Part shown: in pieces, positions 1-10,381 of the stretch
How the letters are laid out: the number at the start of each line of letters is the position of its first letter
Numbering within the stretch: the stretch's first letter is position 1
From: Prostheceraeus crozeri
Lineage: Eukaryota > Platyhelminthes > Polycladida > Euryleptidae
Direction of reading: 5' to 3'
DNA length: 64,000 bases
Assembly (NCBI GenBank): GCA_907163375.1
Contig: CAJQUW010008708.1
Location: 1 to 64,000, forward strand
The notes under the pieces: model-generated
Database searches by the model: none
What the model was told of the DNA's origin: nothing
The model's input: the letters and a program-made list of their open reading frames with translations, nothing else
Position numbers and translations under genes: made by a program

Positions 1-120
1 CACCCGGAACCCATGGGTAAATAAATTTTCGAGTGCGCGTAGCGCACTCGAAAATTTAGTTACCCTCTAATCGGAAAAATTTCGAGGGCGCAAAGCGCCC
101 GAGAAATTTTGAGGCCCCCC
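1..120. repeat. Double hairpin plus C-tract, left copy
   Basis: Two consecutive GC-cored palindromes with AT-rich stems (around gagtgcgc/gcgcactc at 30-56 and gagggcgc/gcgcccga at 80-105) are followed by a run of C at about 114-124. The arrangement is repeated in inverted orientation at 15900-16021. Both stems are kept in both copies, including the non-paired spacer type. A terminator or a structured replication/packaging signal is possible; the function is not known. Confidence 0.8.
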
Positions 121-139
121 CCCCGCCGGGGTTGAAGTG

Positions 140-625
140 TATGTAGTGTATGTAGGTCAAAGGTCAAGGTCAGGTCTAAGGTCAAGGTCAAGGTCAAGTG
201 TAGAGTTTTGTATATTATGGTCATTTTTAGTTGTAAAACTTTAACTTTGAAAATTTGTAAACTTAGTCATTTTTGTAAAAAAACTTGGAATTTTTTCAAG
301 TTGCATACAGATGCATACAACTAGGATTTTTTCATCAAATGGTACATACAATATATCATTCGAATGCTCTTTTCATGCTGATTCTAATGGTGTATTGTAT
401 ACACATGTATGACATATAACTAGAGAGCTACATGTCTTTAAAGAATGGGCTAAAAACTTAGTGATTTTAAAAATCTAACATTTGTCTGCTTGCATACAGT
501 TGCATACAACTAGGATTTTCCCATCGAATAGGTACATACCTTATATCATTCTAAAGGTCTTTTCATTCTCATTCTTATGATGTCGTGTATGACACATGTA
601 TGATATCATCCTGGACTGCTACAAG
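140..625. repeat. Duplicated tail of the Y/X module, left copy
   Basis: An AGGTCA-rich stretch (150-200) is followed by two imperfect copies (302-450 and 487-620) of a unit starting gcatacaactaggatttt and containing a 'ttttcat...attct' core. The same arrangement, inverted, is found at 15415-15900. No reading frame is evident. It lies downstream of gene X and may be its 3' region. Confidence 0.6.
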
Positions 626-864
626 CATTTTAAAATTAACAACATAACTGTTTCTTTAAAAGTTATATGTTCCTATTTATTTCAAGTTGAAGTCTTCATA
701 CTTGATTTTTTTGTTTCAATTCAGTTATTGAACATCATTAATTGTAGATAGTTTATTCCCCTTTCCCATTCAGACCTTAATTGAAGACCGATTTGTGAAA
801 TGATAAAACAAGTCTGTTCATATATACAAATAAATATTAAATAAAGAGATTAAGAAAAAACACA

Positions 865-1329
865 CTAAATGTCATCAAGGTAAGGAAATGGTACAAGTTT
901 TTTCAAGTCCCACTTGCACATGGATCCTGGTCTTCTTGGGCGCACAGGGACAGCGACGTGGTGTGTCAAGGTCGATGACCGAAAATTCGAGAGCGGTTGT
1001 GAGGTTCCGCTCGTTCGGCTCCATCCTCATGAACACCCGTTTGGTGTGATACTTTTTCGGGGCGTTCTTGACTTAGACCGGACCCGTCCATAAAGTGGCG
1101 TTCGCATGGACTTCTTATTCATGTGACGCATCGTCTCAATTGATACGTCACTATCCTCATCACTCGATAGTCTGGCGATGCAGGGGCTTGGGTGAACACC
1201 ACCGGCTCCTCGTTTGGTGTTGTCGATCGCTCCATCGGAGATTGGGAGGTGTACTGGTACGTTCCACTGGCGAAGTGGTACGATCAGCAGTACCGTTCTC
1301 AACTGCGGCTTTCTGTTTGCGATCCATTA
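865..1329 (-). pseudogene. Gene X of the Y/X pair, left copy (fossil)
   Basis: The last ~45 residues align with the intact copy at 14891-15232: both share an 'EFS.I...TPRR.P.AP+KT' core followed by a VQV/L strand. Upstream sequence is Ser/Thr/Pro-rich and charged, as in the intact copy. A TATA-like element (1409-1417 on this strand) precedes it. The copy looks broken about once or twice. Function unknown; no catalytic motif is visible. It points towards the double hairpin, away from gene Y, as in the complete Polinton. Confidence 0.5.
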
Positions 1330-1404
1330 TGACTTGTAGATTTAAAATAATTGTAACTTGTAAACGTGAGGATTAGAACCTTTGATAAGAATTGGTACAA
1401 ACCT

Positions 1405-1490
1405 CGGACTTATATACTTTTTAAACAAAGGAAATCCTAATAGCCAATCAGAGAGGTACCGAACTTCCCTAAAGAATATATATAACTATA
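1405..1490. promoter_or_regulatory. Divergent promoter between X and Y, left copy
   Basis: A GTATATAAG box faces left (1409-1417) and an AT-rich TATATATA box faces right (about 1476-1485), with a CCAAT-type box (agccaatcag, about 1442-1451) between them. The same order with the same CCAAT word is found at 14750-14830. Each box is some 55-90 bp from the corresponding start codon. Confidence 0.55.
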
Positions 1491-1550
1491 AAGGATGACA
1501 TTGTTCCAAACTGTTAAGTACTTATCCTCAACGTTCCATAACAAGAAGCA

Positions 1551-1839
1551 TGTCCTCAAAACCACTATTTTATTTTCAAAATGACAGCCAAGTCATTATG
1601 GGAGGTCAGTTGGACATGACCATGCATCTGTCTTGCGCTGCAAAGTGGCCCTATGGAAGACCTTGACTGTCTCTGCACTTCAAAGGCGGAATGGACTACC
1701 GGTGAAGTGTCCGGTACACGAATGTGACCATGACTTTAGTAAAAATCCGACATTCCATGAGTGGTGTGATGACTTCTTGAAGATCATGGAGTCGCCTGAG
1801 GGACGTGATTTGCACCCCTCATTTATTTTTCACGCTTAA
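1551..1839 (+). pseudogene. Gene Y of the Y/X pair, left copy (fossil)
   Basis: The product is related to the intact copy at 14328-14705. Shared features are an 'LSC' turn, an 'ALQ' helix, a CPVH motif, an H-D pair, and 'FH.W...FL..M' near the C-terminus. The Cys and His residues suggest a small metal-binding fold; this is inference. The copy looks broken about once. After its end, homology with the other copy continues for about 50 bp (to ~1890) and then stops, so the unit has a defined inner border. Confidence 0.5.
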
Positions 1840-1989
1840 ATTAAACTTACATTGTAAATCTCTTGTCTTTTCATTTTAAACATAGTTCTGGAATTGGTTT
1901 TCTTATTGGGGAGCAACTAAATCATAACTGCACAGTAAAGTTTCACATCTAAATAGTGCTACATTAAAAATAATTGTCACAATAGTCGC

Positions 1990-2326
1990 AATTGAGCAAA
2001 CCCATTCAAAATCAAACAACGGACGTCTATCGGTACGTACCCAAGTGCTCAGAACCAAACCACACAAGTTCGATCATAGACGTTCCGAAACACAGTGTAC
2101 CAAACACATGTACCTATCCAGTAAAACAGATCTCATACAAGTTCCTATTGATAACACTGAATTATACATGTACCTATCCGTGTGCCTATCGATAACTAAA
2201 GTATACATGTACCTATCCATGTACCTATCCATGTTCCTATTGACAACACTAAACTTTACATGTACCTATCCATGTACCTATTGATAACACTAAACTTTAC
2301 ATGTACCTATCCATGTACCTATCCCT
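1990..2326. repeat. Tandem array of GTACCTATCCAT-type units at an element end
   Basis: Units of 'acatgtacctatcc' and 'gataacactaaacttt' recur irregularly, at least eight times. The array separates the Y gene from LINE coding sequence starting at about 2327. The complete Polinton at 13589 also has short tandem repeats at its very ends, which supports reading this as part of a terminal repeat. Confidence 0.7.
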
Positions 2327-2334
2327 GGCAAGTA

Positions 2335-3500
2335 GGGCACAGTTTTCACTACTGAAGTGGTCGTTTTCTGAGTTGATATGGAAACTCAAGGAAATTCTTC
2401 CAAATGACGTTGCTATTGACTTTATTCGTCAAGTTAAAGATGGTTTTCTTCTGAAATCATCACAAATTAAATCAATTTAATCATTGATTCAATCATCTCA
2501 AGCATTTCGTTATTGTAAAATCGCGCTTCCTGAAGCCAACCAAAACAGTAGAAGTTACTGTAAGAGGTATTGAAACATCTATTTCGATATAATGTTTTAG
2601 AAGATTTGAAAGGCAATTTTGGATCAGCTATTATCAGTGGTCGCCGTTTGCATGCTCGCACAGAAGGACAAATAGACTAAGATCGACCTATTCCAGTTAT
2701 TGTGCTTGCTGTTTCTGATCCTATCGGCGAACGCCTTCGTAATGAATGGAAACTGTTCGGTTTTCTACGTGTTGCCGTGAGCAAACCTCAAGAACGTTGT
2801 CAAGTGAGTGAATGTGTCCGGTGTTATGCCTGGGGCCACACACCAAGTAGATGCAAATCAAAACGGAGCTGTGTTCGCTGTGGTGAATTTTCTCATATTT
2901 CGAACAATTTCTAAAGAAAAACGATCCTTATAAATGTTTTTCCTGCACACTTAGTAGCATACGGTGGATGTCCACTTCTTTTCTCAGAACAACGACGTTT
3001 GATTTCTCTTCTGAAGCTGCATGTTCCCTCAACGATCACAAAACATCGTTCAGTTGATCTGAAATGTCATATTCCGCAATTTTGACATCTCGCAAAGAAA
3101 ATACGAATACTGTCGCAGATGGTAGAAATGAAACCGATTCATGTAGACTAGATGTCGTGCAATCTATCTCTCCCACTGATAAAGGGTTGACTGTTACTTC
3201 CTCTGAAAATGTGATTTCTTCTGCGAAATCTTCATCTTCTATTGAAAGTTCAGAGAAAATGAAGTCAATTGCAAAAAGCATTTTAGAAATTCGAAAAGGA
3301 AGAGACAATGCGCAGTTTCAACTCAATCGCATTAAATAAGCTCGTTTGTCTACCCCTAATCCCTCATTATCCAAAAAAGCCCGACAATTGCGAGTTAAGC
3401 TGAAAAAGCTTCAGAAACGTTTGATCGAGCTGGATGAAGAACGCAAATGCATTGCCTTGGAATCTTCAAATCATTCCAATACTGTTTCAAGCAGTCAATG
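2335..3500 (+). pseudogene. LINE ORF1, gag-like with CCHC zinc knuckles
   Basis: An N-terminal stretch (from 2335) of the 'DV.IDFIRQVKDGFLL' type precedes the zinc-knuckle region. The longest clean frame there is 2702-2914: it holds C-x2-C-x4-H-x4-C (CVRCYAWGHTPSRC) followed by a second C-x2-C half knuckle. Ser-rich and then Lys/Glu-rich helical sequence follows (3064-3500). Several frames are needed to cover it, with stops near 2460 and 2685 and a frame change after 2914. The protein would bind the element RNA; the order and spacing are typical of I/Jockey ORF1. Confidence 0.65.
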
Positions 3501-3815
3501 AGAACTATCTGATGTCCACTCCATCTGAGGGTAAAAGTCGCCTAATCAATGTGTCCTCCATTGATCCTATTCCCTCAGGCGAAAAGGCATCATTAACTGA
3601 TGAAAGTGTTTCTCCTGCTAAGGAGATCCCTGCACCATCATCATGTGGTAATGCAACACAGTCAAAAAATGTCTCTTTTCCAAAAGAAACAGACAAATGT
3701 GATCTTTTGAACATGATCAAATCTACATTGCGAGAATTGCATAACCTAGTCCGTTGTTCTGCGAAAATCCGCAAATTATTTTTACTTCAGTCGATTCCCT
3801 CACAGGAATTTTGAT

Positions 3816-4450
3816 TTGGCTTATCGATATGGTTTTCCCTTCGCTTTGAGAAATGCGGAATTATCGTCTCTGACTGTTTGGCATGCTAAATTGAATAGCA
3901 TTATGCATCGTCTCGAAGGAGTTAGTGTAGCAACCTCGTCTGTAAGTGTCATATCTCTGCAAGACACCCGTCTGCGCATCTCAAAACTAGATTTGTGGCG
4001 CTATCACTGGCCTGATTTTCATTATTATGAATTCCTGTGTGATTCAAATGGTCCTGGTTGTGTGATGCTTGTACGTTCAACAAAAACTCACCATCTGACT
4101 CAAAAGATCACTCTTTTGCGTCATCGAGTAATTACTGTCGAACTTGTTGCTTCTAATGGACGGAAAATATCAGTGTCATCTGTGAATGTCCCAACACGAC
4201 TAATGCAAACGCAGGTCCTTTACAATGCAATCTCCTTCGAAGTGCTCTGAGAAATCGTTTTTCTATTATAATAGGCGATCTAAATTCGCGTTCTCAAGAA
4301 CTGGGGTGTTCAAGTTCGAACAGCAATGGAAGCTTATTGAAGGACTTTGTTGAAAGCTCTGGATCTGTCATTATTAATGATCCTCGGATACCAACATTTA
4401 TTCATGATTCAACGGATTTTTTCCGACTGTCTGGATTGGGCTATTGCGTC
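3816..4450 (+). pseudogene. LINE ORF2 endonuclease domain (APE type)
   Basis: Recognisable blocks are 'HAKLNSI' and 'SVISLQDTRL' (the catalytic glutamate position reads Q here), 'NGPGCVMLVR', then 'IIIGDLNSRSQELG' at about 4260-4305, which is the GDxN block of the endonuclease/exonuclease/phosphatase fold. The reading frame changes near 4250 and again after 4430. The active-site Glu replaced by Gln and the broken frame both indicate loss of activity. The protein nicked target DNA in the intact element. Confidence 0.65.
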
Positions 4451-5148
4451 GCCTGATATGGTCTCAATGCTTTCCTGCTAAATTGGTAGTGACATTGGTT
4501 CAGATCATCTCCCTATTATTGTGTATTTATTGTATTATTACTAGTCATATAACTGATTGGCGACCATTCCAGGAAGAATTGATCTCCCAGTTTCATGCCA
4601 TGAACTTATTTTCCCGTTTTCTTACATCTCCTAATGAAGTTGACAAGATGACTGAAGATCTAGAAGCAGCATTAAAGCAATGCTGTGACAGGTGCCTGCG
4701 AAAATATTCAATGTCACTGACTGCGCAAAAAGATCAATCTTCCATGGTGGGCTTTGTCTCTGATTAAAGAGAGAAAACGCTTGCGAAGACAATTATCTAC
4801 TCAATCTAGCTCTGAAATTCGACGACAACTTGGAATTCTCAAACGTGAAATTCGCAAAGCATTTGATTTAGCTCGCAAATAGAGACTGGATTTCAAAATA
4901 AAATCTTTTTCTACAGGTCCGCGTGATCCAGACTTTTGCCTCGCTGTGAAATCTTGGTTTGGAGAACCATCAGCGTCACCTCCTCCCTTAACTCACTCGA
5001 CCAGATGAACTTGACGCTATTACTGCCCGAGAACGAGGCGATGCCTATATGGCATCCTTTTTTAATGGCTCCATTTTGATGATGAATTTTATCAACAAAC
5101 GGAAAGAGAGATCACTGACGATTCAATTTTACAACCACTCCATTCAAT

Positions 5149-6240
5149 TTGTCATCCATTCCTTCTATATTAGACTCAAATGATGATGAAGATCCTACGC
5201 GATCCTTGACTCCAGGAGAAGTTTATCGTGCCATTCGCAAGTTCCGCAAAGGTAAAGCACCCGGTTCTTATGGAGTATCAACTGATATTCTTATTGGTTC
5301 TCTATTTGAATTGTCCGTCATTTTGACTTCGCTTTTCATTAGCTCCTTATTGATCGGCTATGTTCCCCAACGCAGGCGTTTCTCTCTAATACGCATGCTT
5401 CCTAAACAAGAGAAAGTTTTGAATAAGCCTGAAGATTATCGTCCTATATCCCTTTCATCTTGCATTTCAAAAATTCTAGAGAGAATCTTGGCTCGTAGAA
5501 TCTTGAGCTGGTGTGATAATAGGACGCTTCTGCCGATTGAACAATCAGGTTTTCGTCGTGGTCAAGACTGCATCGAACAAGTGGTACTTTTGACGCAACG
5601 CATTATGGAAGGTTTGAACGCAGGTCTTATGTCGACGGTAATTTCTCTAGACATTACGAAGGCGCATGATAGTGTGTGGCATGCAGGATTGTTACGTATC
5701 TGTCGTGATATCTTACCGCCCTCATCTACAAGATGGATTGCTTCTTTCCTCAATAATCATCGTGCATCCATTTTAGAGAATGATAACGTATCGGAAGCCT
5801 TCTGCACACCCTTTGTTATATATGATTTTTACTAGAAGCATAACTGTACCAAACGGTCCTTTGAAAGGATCCCCTGTGTATGCTGACGATGTTTATTTGT
5901 GGGCTTCTGATGCAAATCCAGATCTGGCTTGGAATCAAATACTCCCGCAACTCAATGATCTGACAACATGGAGTAACAAGTGACGGCTTCATTTTTCACC
6001 GGCTAAAGCGCAGATCGCGCGGTTCTCTAGACGTCGGAATCGCTGGTCCGATGAACAACTTGGACAGCCCTTTTTTCAAGGACATCACCTTACATTCAGT
6101 CCATCTATCAGTGTCGTTGGTGTGACTCTCGATCGCAAATTGCAATTTTCACCTCATATTGACCGAATAATTTCACGTGTCAGTTCTCAAATAATGACAC
6201 TGCGAGTGCTTATCCAGCCTAACCGCTGCATATCATTATG
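5149..6240 (+). pseudogene. LINE ORF2 reverse transcriptase domain
   Basis: A 228-residue frame holds the RT blocks 'KFRKGKAPGSYGVSTDIL', 'EDYRPISLSSCISKILE', 'SGFRRGQDCIEQV' and 'VISLDITKAHDSVWH' (motif A, D present). Motif C (YADDVYLWA) lies in another frame near 5880, and 'VVGVTLDRKLQF' near 6120 is the thumb/connection block. At least two frame changes separate these blocks. No RNase H domain is seen. The enzyme would copy the LINE RNA at the nicked target. Confidence 0.7.
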
Positions 6241-6246
6241 GATAGA

Positions 6247-7251
6247 TGTGTTTCTGCAGACTATTAAAATGAGGTATGGGTGAATGATGATATTATAGAT
6301 GAGCATATAGATTCCCGTTAACAGTGCGAGTGGGCTTTTCAGGGTTGGTCGTAGCCCTCAAATTTTTCCACAGACATGGGCAAAGGTTGAAAAACTTGGA
6401 CTTTGAAACCCAATTTACATGTTTTTAGGACTGTAAAGTTACACTCATTACAATATAGCAACCTACAACAAAGACAATAAGGCTTAATAAACCAATCACT
6501 TTTATCCAGACGTCTAAACCTCTGTGTAGATCCTTAAACTGATCCTCTCCATATGAAATATCGTAGATATCCAATATTTTTCGACATTAAAGTAACACCA
6601 ATGATTATTCCATCCACGTAAAGGCCTATTCACGTCGATAGGTTCAACCAGTAGATTCCTACATCCTAAAACAAAATTTGTCATTAGTTTCTTTCAATCG
6701 CTTCTTAGCTGATATCTCAAGATAACGGGCCGCAATCTTTTGCGTATTCAAATTACCAGACCGCAATATATTACACTGCTGCTTGATAAATTGACAGGTA
6801 ATATCGTGCTAAACATGGAAAAGCAACTGAATTTGATAATCATAATAACCATATTTCCTCCTAGGAAGAAAATTCTGATTTAACAGATGTGCAACCTGAA
6901 ATAGACACAGTGAATGCAGCTGTCACTCAAGTCTCACATGCTGCTACTCCCAGTAATGCAAAGATGATTACCGGTGTTCCATGTCCATTGGAAGACTGTT
7001 TGGAGCGTTCAACAACTCGCTGCAACATCATCTAGAAAGACATGCTCTCGGCATTTATTCAGGCACTATTCCAGCAATATGGCTTTGTGAACACATAAAA
7101 TACGCAAGCTCATGCAACCGCTTGACTTCAACAACCAACAAGCCAACAACCACAAGAAGATACATGTACTTCCTTTCCTTTAAGTGAATCACAGAACATT
7201 CAACTCGAAACCTCAGATGCAGTAGCCTTCTTTGCTTTGTTGGAGTGAAAT
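6247..7251. other. No intact gene; possible eroded coding remnant at 6845-7250
   Basis: No reading frame with recognisable domains is present. Between 6845 and 7250 a plus-strand frame interrupted by stops reads like protein ('DVQPEIDTVNAAVTQVSHAA', 'CPLEDCLERSTTRCN'), but I do not recognise the family. The 7260-7884 transposon was inserted at its edge. Confidence 0.4.
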
Positions 7252-7259
7252 TATGTCCC

Positions 7260-7884
7260 GGTACTTATGGGTCATCTCCTCCCTCCGTTTTCAAATTTGT
7301 CTACAATCCGTAGAAATGAATCAATGATCACAAAACTTCAGACACACGTATTTGAGTATATTTTCTACCCACATGCAGAACTTTATGCAAATCGGACAAG
7401 TATTTTTGACTTAGAGACGATGACGTGAAGTGTAGCGATCCCAGCAGCTTGATCTGACTTCGCCTGACCTCATCGTCTCAGCAGATAGAACTAGGTCAAC
7501 AAAGTCATGTCGCGACAACTCTTGAAGTGATAATGACCCACACCGCATCCTTTCCATTAATGTGCTTAACTTTAGAAAGGTGTGGTGGGGTAGTGGTCGT
7601 GCGAAGATTTCACATGGCAATGGATGAGACGAAGACGGAAAGAGAACAATACACACACGAGTAACAATAATGCGTCGAACAGACGTTAGATCAAGCTGTA
7701 GACATCGGTACACTTCACGCTATCGTCTCTAATTCAAAAAGTACATGTCGGATTTGGATAATTTTTGTATGTGGGTAGAAAATATACTCAAATACGTGTA
7801 TCTGAAGTTTTGCGACGGTTGATTCATTTTTACGGATTTTAGACAAATTTGAAAACCTGTAGGGGGAGATAGCCCATAAGTACC
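7260..7884. mobile_element. Non-autonomous DNA transposon with ~170-bp inverted repeats and 8-bp duplication
   Basis: The ends read GGTACTTATGGG... and its complement, and the inverted arms cover about 7260-7430 and 7715-7884. Both sides carry the same 8 bases, tatgtccc (7252-7259 and 7885-7892). The 8-bp duplication fits hAT, P or Merlin superfamilies; the GG start leans to Merlin or an unusual hAT, not decided. There is no transposase. The arms are diverged by perhaps 10-15 percent by eye, so the copy is fairly old. Confidence 0.8.
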
Positions 7885-8280
7885 TATGTCCCTTAAAGGT
7901 CCAACTCTAAACGATGTACCATACAAGGCTCATTTTAATTTTGCTCAGATTGTATCAGATGTAATGGATATTGTGGCTATAAACTCGGAAGATCCGTGGA
8001 AGAGGCTATGCATGCTAACAAAATATCTACCATCACAAGAAAATGGGTAAAATTATAAAAATATGAAAAAGCTCTAAGCTGCAAAATTTGAATTTTTATT
8101 GACTAATATTTCGGTTTCAGGGTCAGGGTCAGATAGCATTACAAAGAAAGCATTATAGAGAAGGTAAAAGAGATTCAAAATTTAAGTGTGTAATGCAATT
8201 AGTACAGGAATCAAGATATGCACATTTATGATATAATGTTCACAGAAATAAAAAGTAATAATATAAAAAAAAATAGTAAT
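7885..8280. other. No gene seen
   Basis: AT-rich sequence without a supported reading frame. The first part (7893-8050) could continue the eroded coding remnant seen before the inserted transposon, since the insertion duplicated tatgtccc inside it, but stops are frequent and no family is recognised. Confidence 0.4.
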
Positions 8281-8619
8281 AAAAATTTTGATGAGGGCGC
8301 ATGTCTATTTATCATGTGACAAGTGATCTGATACACTTGAATCTTCATAGCAAATCTTAACAGCAATTTTGAGAGCCTAGAATCTTGAATGAAAATGAAC
8401 CAGAAAAGGAAATTGCCCTCACATCATTCACCCTTGCGGCATGTGGGTCAGGTGGGTCAAAGATGTGGTGGGTCAAGTGGGTCGTGGGTCAGGGTACCCT
8501 GTGGGTCAGGTGGGTCATGGGTCATGTTTTCGTGAAAAGTCGGTGGTGGGTCAAGTGGGTCGTGGGTCACATATGCCGTGGGTCATGGGTCAAGTTTCGT
8601 TGACCCACTTCCAACTCTG
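8281..8619 (-). mobile_element. Terminal fragment of a hAT-like element rich in GTGGGTCA
   Basis: This stretch is the inverted counterpart of 46006-46325: the same unique part ('gcgcatgtctatttatcatgtg'-type, then 'gagcctagaatcttgaatg'-type) followed by the same array of GTGGGTCA words. It ends with CCAACTCTG at 8611-8619, identical to the right end of the complete hAT copy at 46006-47849. Similarity stops abruptly at about 8281 and I could not find the opposite end upstream, so it is a truncated copy or a different family member. Frames across the array translate into spurious GSWVKWV-type repeats. Confidence 0.7.
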
Positions 8620-10381
8620 GACTCAGCTACATATTACTGAATCGCATCCGTCTTTGTAATATAGCCTAATCTTAAGCAAGAAAGTGAAATACACTAAATT
8701 CATAGCGAGAGTAGAGCCAGTCAGACAAATGAGCCAATAGTACTACTATTGGCTATTGGTCTATCCAGAGTGACTAATGCGAATGCTTAGAATACTTTCA
8801 CGAAATGCAGATGATAGGCATCTCCGACAAATAAAAGTATAAAGGGCATTTAGACATGCGACATAGTAAACTCACATGCATGAATAGAATGTTCTCGAAA
8901 TTTGCACACATTTCTAGAAAATTTAGTCCGCTGTTCTCGCACGCAGCAATCACAGAACACAATACAGCAAGGACTCAAGCGTATTCAGATGATCTTCAGT
9001 ATTGCTGGCTTGACATATTTACCCAGTGAAAGTATTTGACTGTGACACTGATCTTAAAAACCCAGCGTTTTGCAGAGGCCATTTTGACAAAATCTTTTAA
9101 ACATAGCTTCAATACCTAAAACATCAAACGATAGTTTTACATTTATGCAAACTCATGTGTAATATGAATTTTATATCCCTTTTACGTGAACTTTATACAT
9201 TTTTAATCGTCGACAATTTGCAGCAATTTTTTCTTAAAAAGTAGCTTAATCATTATTATACTTTTATACATACAATACTCTACCCAATCATAATCATTTG
9301 TTCCGCTAAAAGCTACAGGTGAAGTAGGTTAACGAAACAGCTCCCAACCGCATTCAACATGGTCGTGCAAGCATGCATGTAAATGCAAGTTGTTCACTGC
9401 AGTTGATATGCTTAAATGACTGACTATTTCTTTTGACAAACATACGAATGTGACATTCCTTGTCGAACGCTGCTGGGCAGAGACAGGAAACATTAATGAA
9501 TTGGAAATTACATGCAATTAACTAATTGATGAATTATCTTCAAATCAATTAAATGATTGGATTAAGTACCAATTATTTCACAGTCAAAATTTCGATTAAT
9601 TGTTCGACTATTGCATAACTTGCACAATCGATGAAATAATAATTTTACTCGTATATAAAAGGAAGAAAATAATGACTATAACTTAATGGAAGACATTCTC
9701 TTAGTATTCTAGCATTCAATTATATCAGTCTCTAATTCCACATTTTCTGATAAGCCTAGATAAATTCAAATTATGATAAACGCAATGAAACACATCATCA
9801 TCGTATTGACCAGAGTGGTTAATTTTCAGTGCATGAACTAGAAAATATGACAATCGAAGCGGCCGGGAAGGGCAGGAGCAAATTATTCAACCGATTAAAA
9901 ACTTAATTTTCCGAGAAACATTGCGTTGAGCTTGCAAATAAAAATGATGGCATGATTTCAGTCTTATATCCAACATTTTTTATTTTGAAAATGAGGGATC
10001 AAATCTATAGCCTATTGACATCAATTATGTATACTATAGCCTATTATACATTAATTTGAAAAGAAAATAATGATAGCAACATGTGCGCAAGTGCTTACAT
10101 AACGTCCATTCCTTTTGTCGCGCTTGCTCCCCAGTTCATGTTTGCTGACTCTTTACTACAAACTGCGCAGTACCTTCAAAATCCAACTGAACCTGCAACC
10201 ATGGTTCAAAATCAAATTATGCGTCACTCTTTATCATAGAAGTAGATACTAGAAGACTACAAAGGAAGTTTCATATCTTGCTTATGGACAGCTATTGACT
10301 TCTTAACCCTAGAAAACCCGGTATAAGAAATGAGCAGCAGTTGTACCATAGACAAATGTGGTGTATGGAGATTCATTCCAT
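8620..10381. other. Long stretch with no supported gene
   Basis: AT-rich, with no frame above about 70 codons that looks like protein and no RNA gene that I recognise. Small palindromes occur (for example ccaatagtac/tactattgg near 8732-8751). It separates the hAT fragment from the P-like element. Confidence 0.5.

Larger units (their letters stand above)
1..2326 (-). mobile_element. Terminal part of a second Polinton-type element (fossil, continues upstream)
   Basis: Positions 1-1890 match 14285-16030 of the complete Polinton in inverted orientation: the same double hairpin, the same duplicated tail, the same divergent gene pair, the same promoter spacing. In the complete Polinton this module sits directly inside the terminal repeat. 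Here it is followed by a tandem array (1990-2326) whose outer edge reads AGGGATAGG inward, i.e. an AG...CT type end, and then by LINE sequence. I infer that this is the right end of a related but distinct Polinton inserted in the LINE. The other end and the target duplication cannot be checked inside the window. Its small genes look broken. Confidence 0.55.
2327..6246 (+). mobile_element. Decayed non-LTR retrotransposon, I/Jockey-like LINE
   Basis: A gag-like ORF1 with CCHC zinc knuckles is followed by an apurinic-type endonuclease and a reverse transcriptase with a YADD box, all on the plus strand. This is the layout of I/Jockey-group LINEs. Stops and frame changes are spread over the whole length, so it is an old copy. 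Coding similarity starts directly at the end of the Polinton remnant, so the 5' part is probably missing or beyond it. Coding similarity fades near 6246; no clear poly(A) tail or target duplication was seen. Confidence 0.75.

Noticed and set aside
6338-6350. cagggttgg as the missing end of the hAT fragment at 8281-8619
   Set aside because: Flanking 8 bases do not match those after 8619 and the following sequence lacks GTGGGTCA words.
8440-8620. Coding frames with GSWVKWV-type repeats at 8385-8659 and 45972-48000
   Set aside because: They are translations of GTGGGTCA arrays in hAT ends, open by chance of composition.
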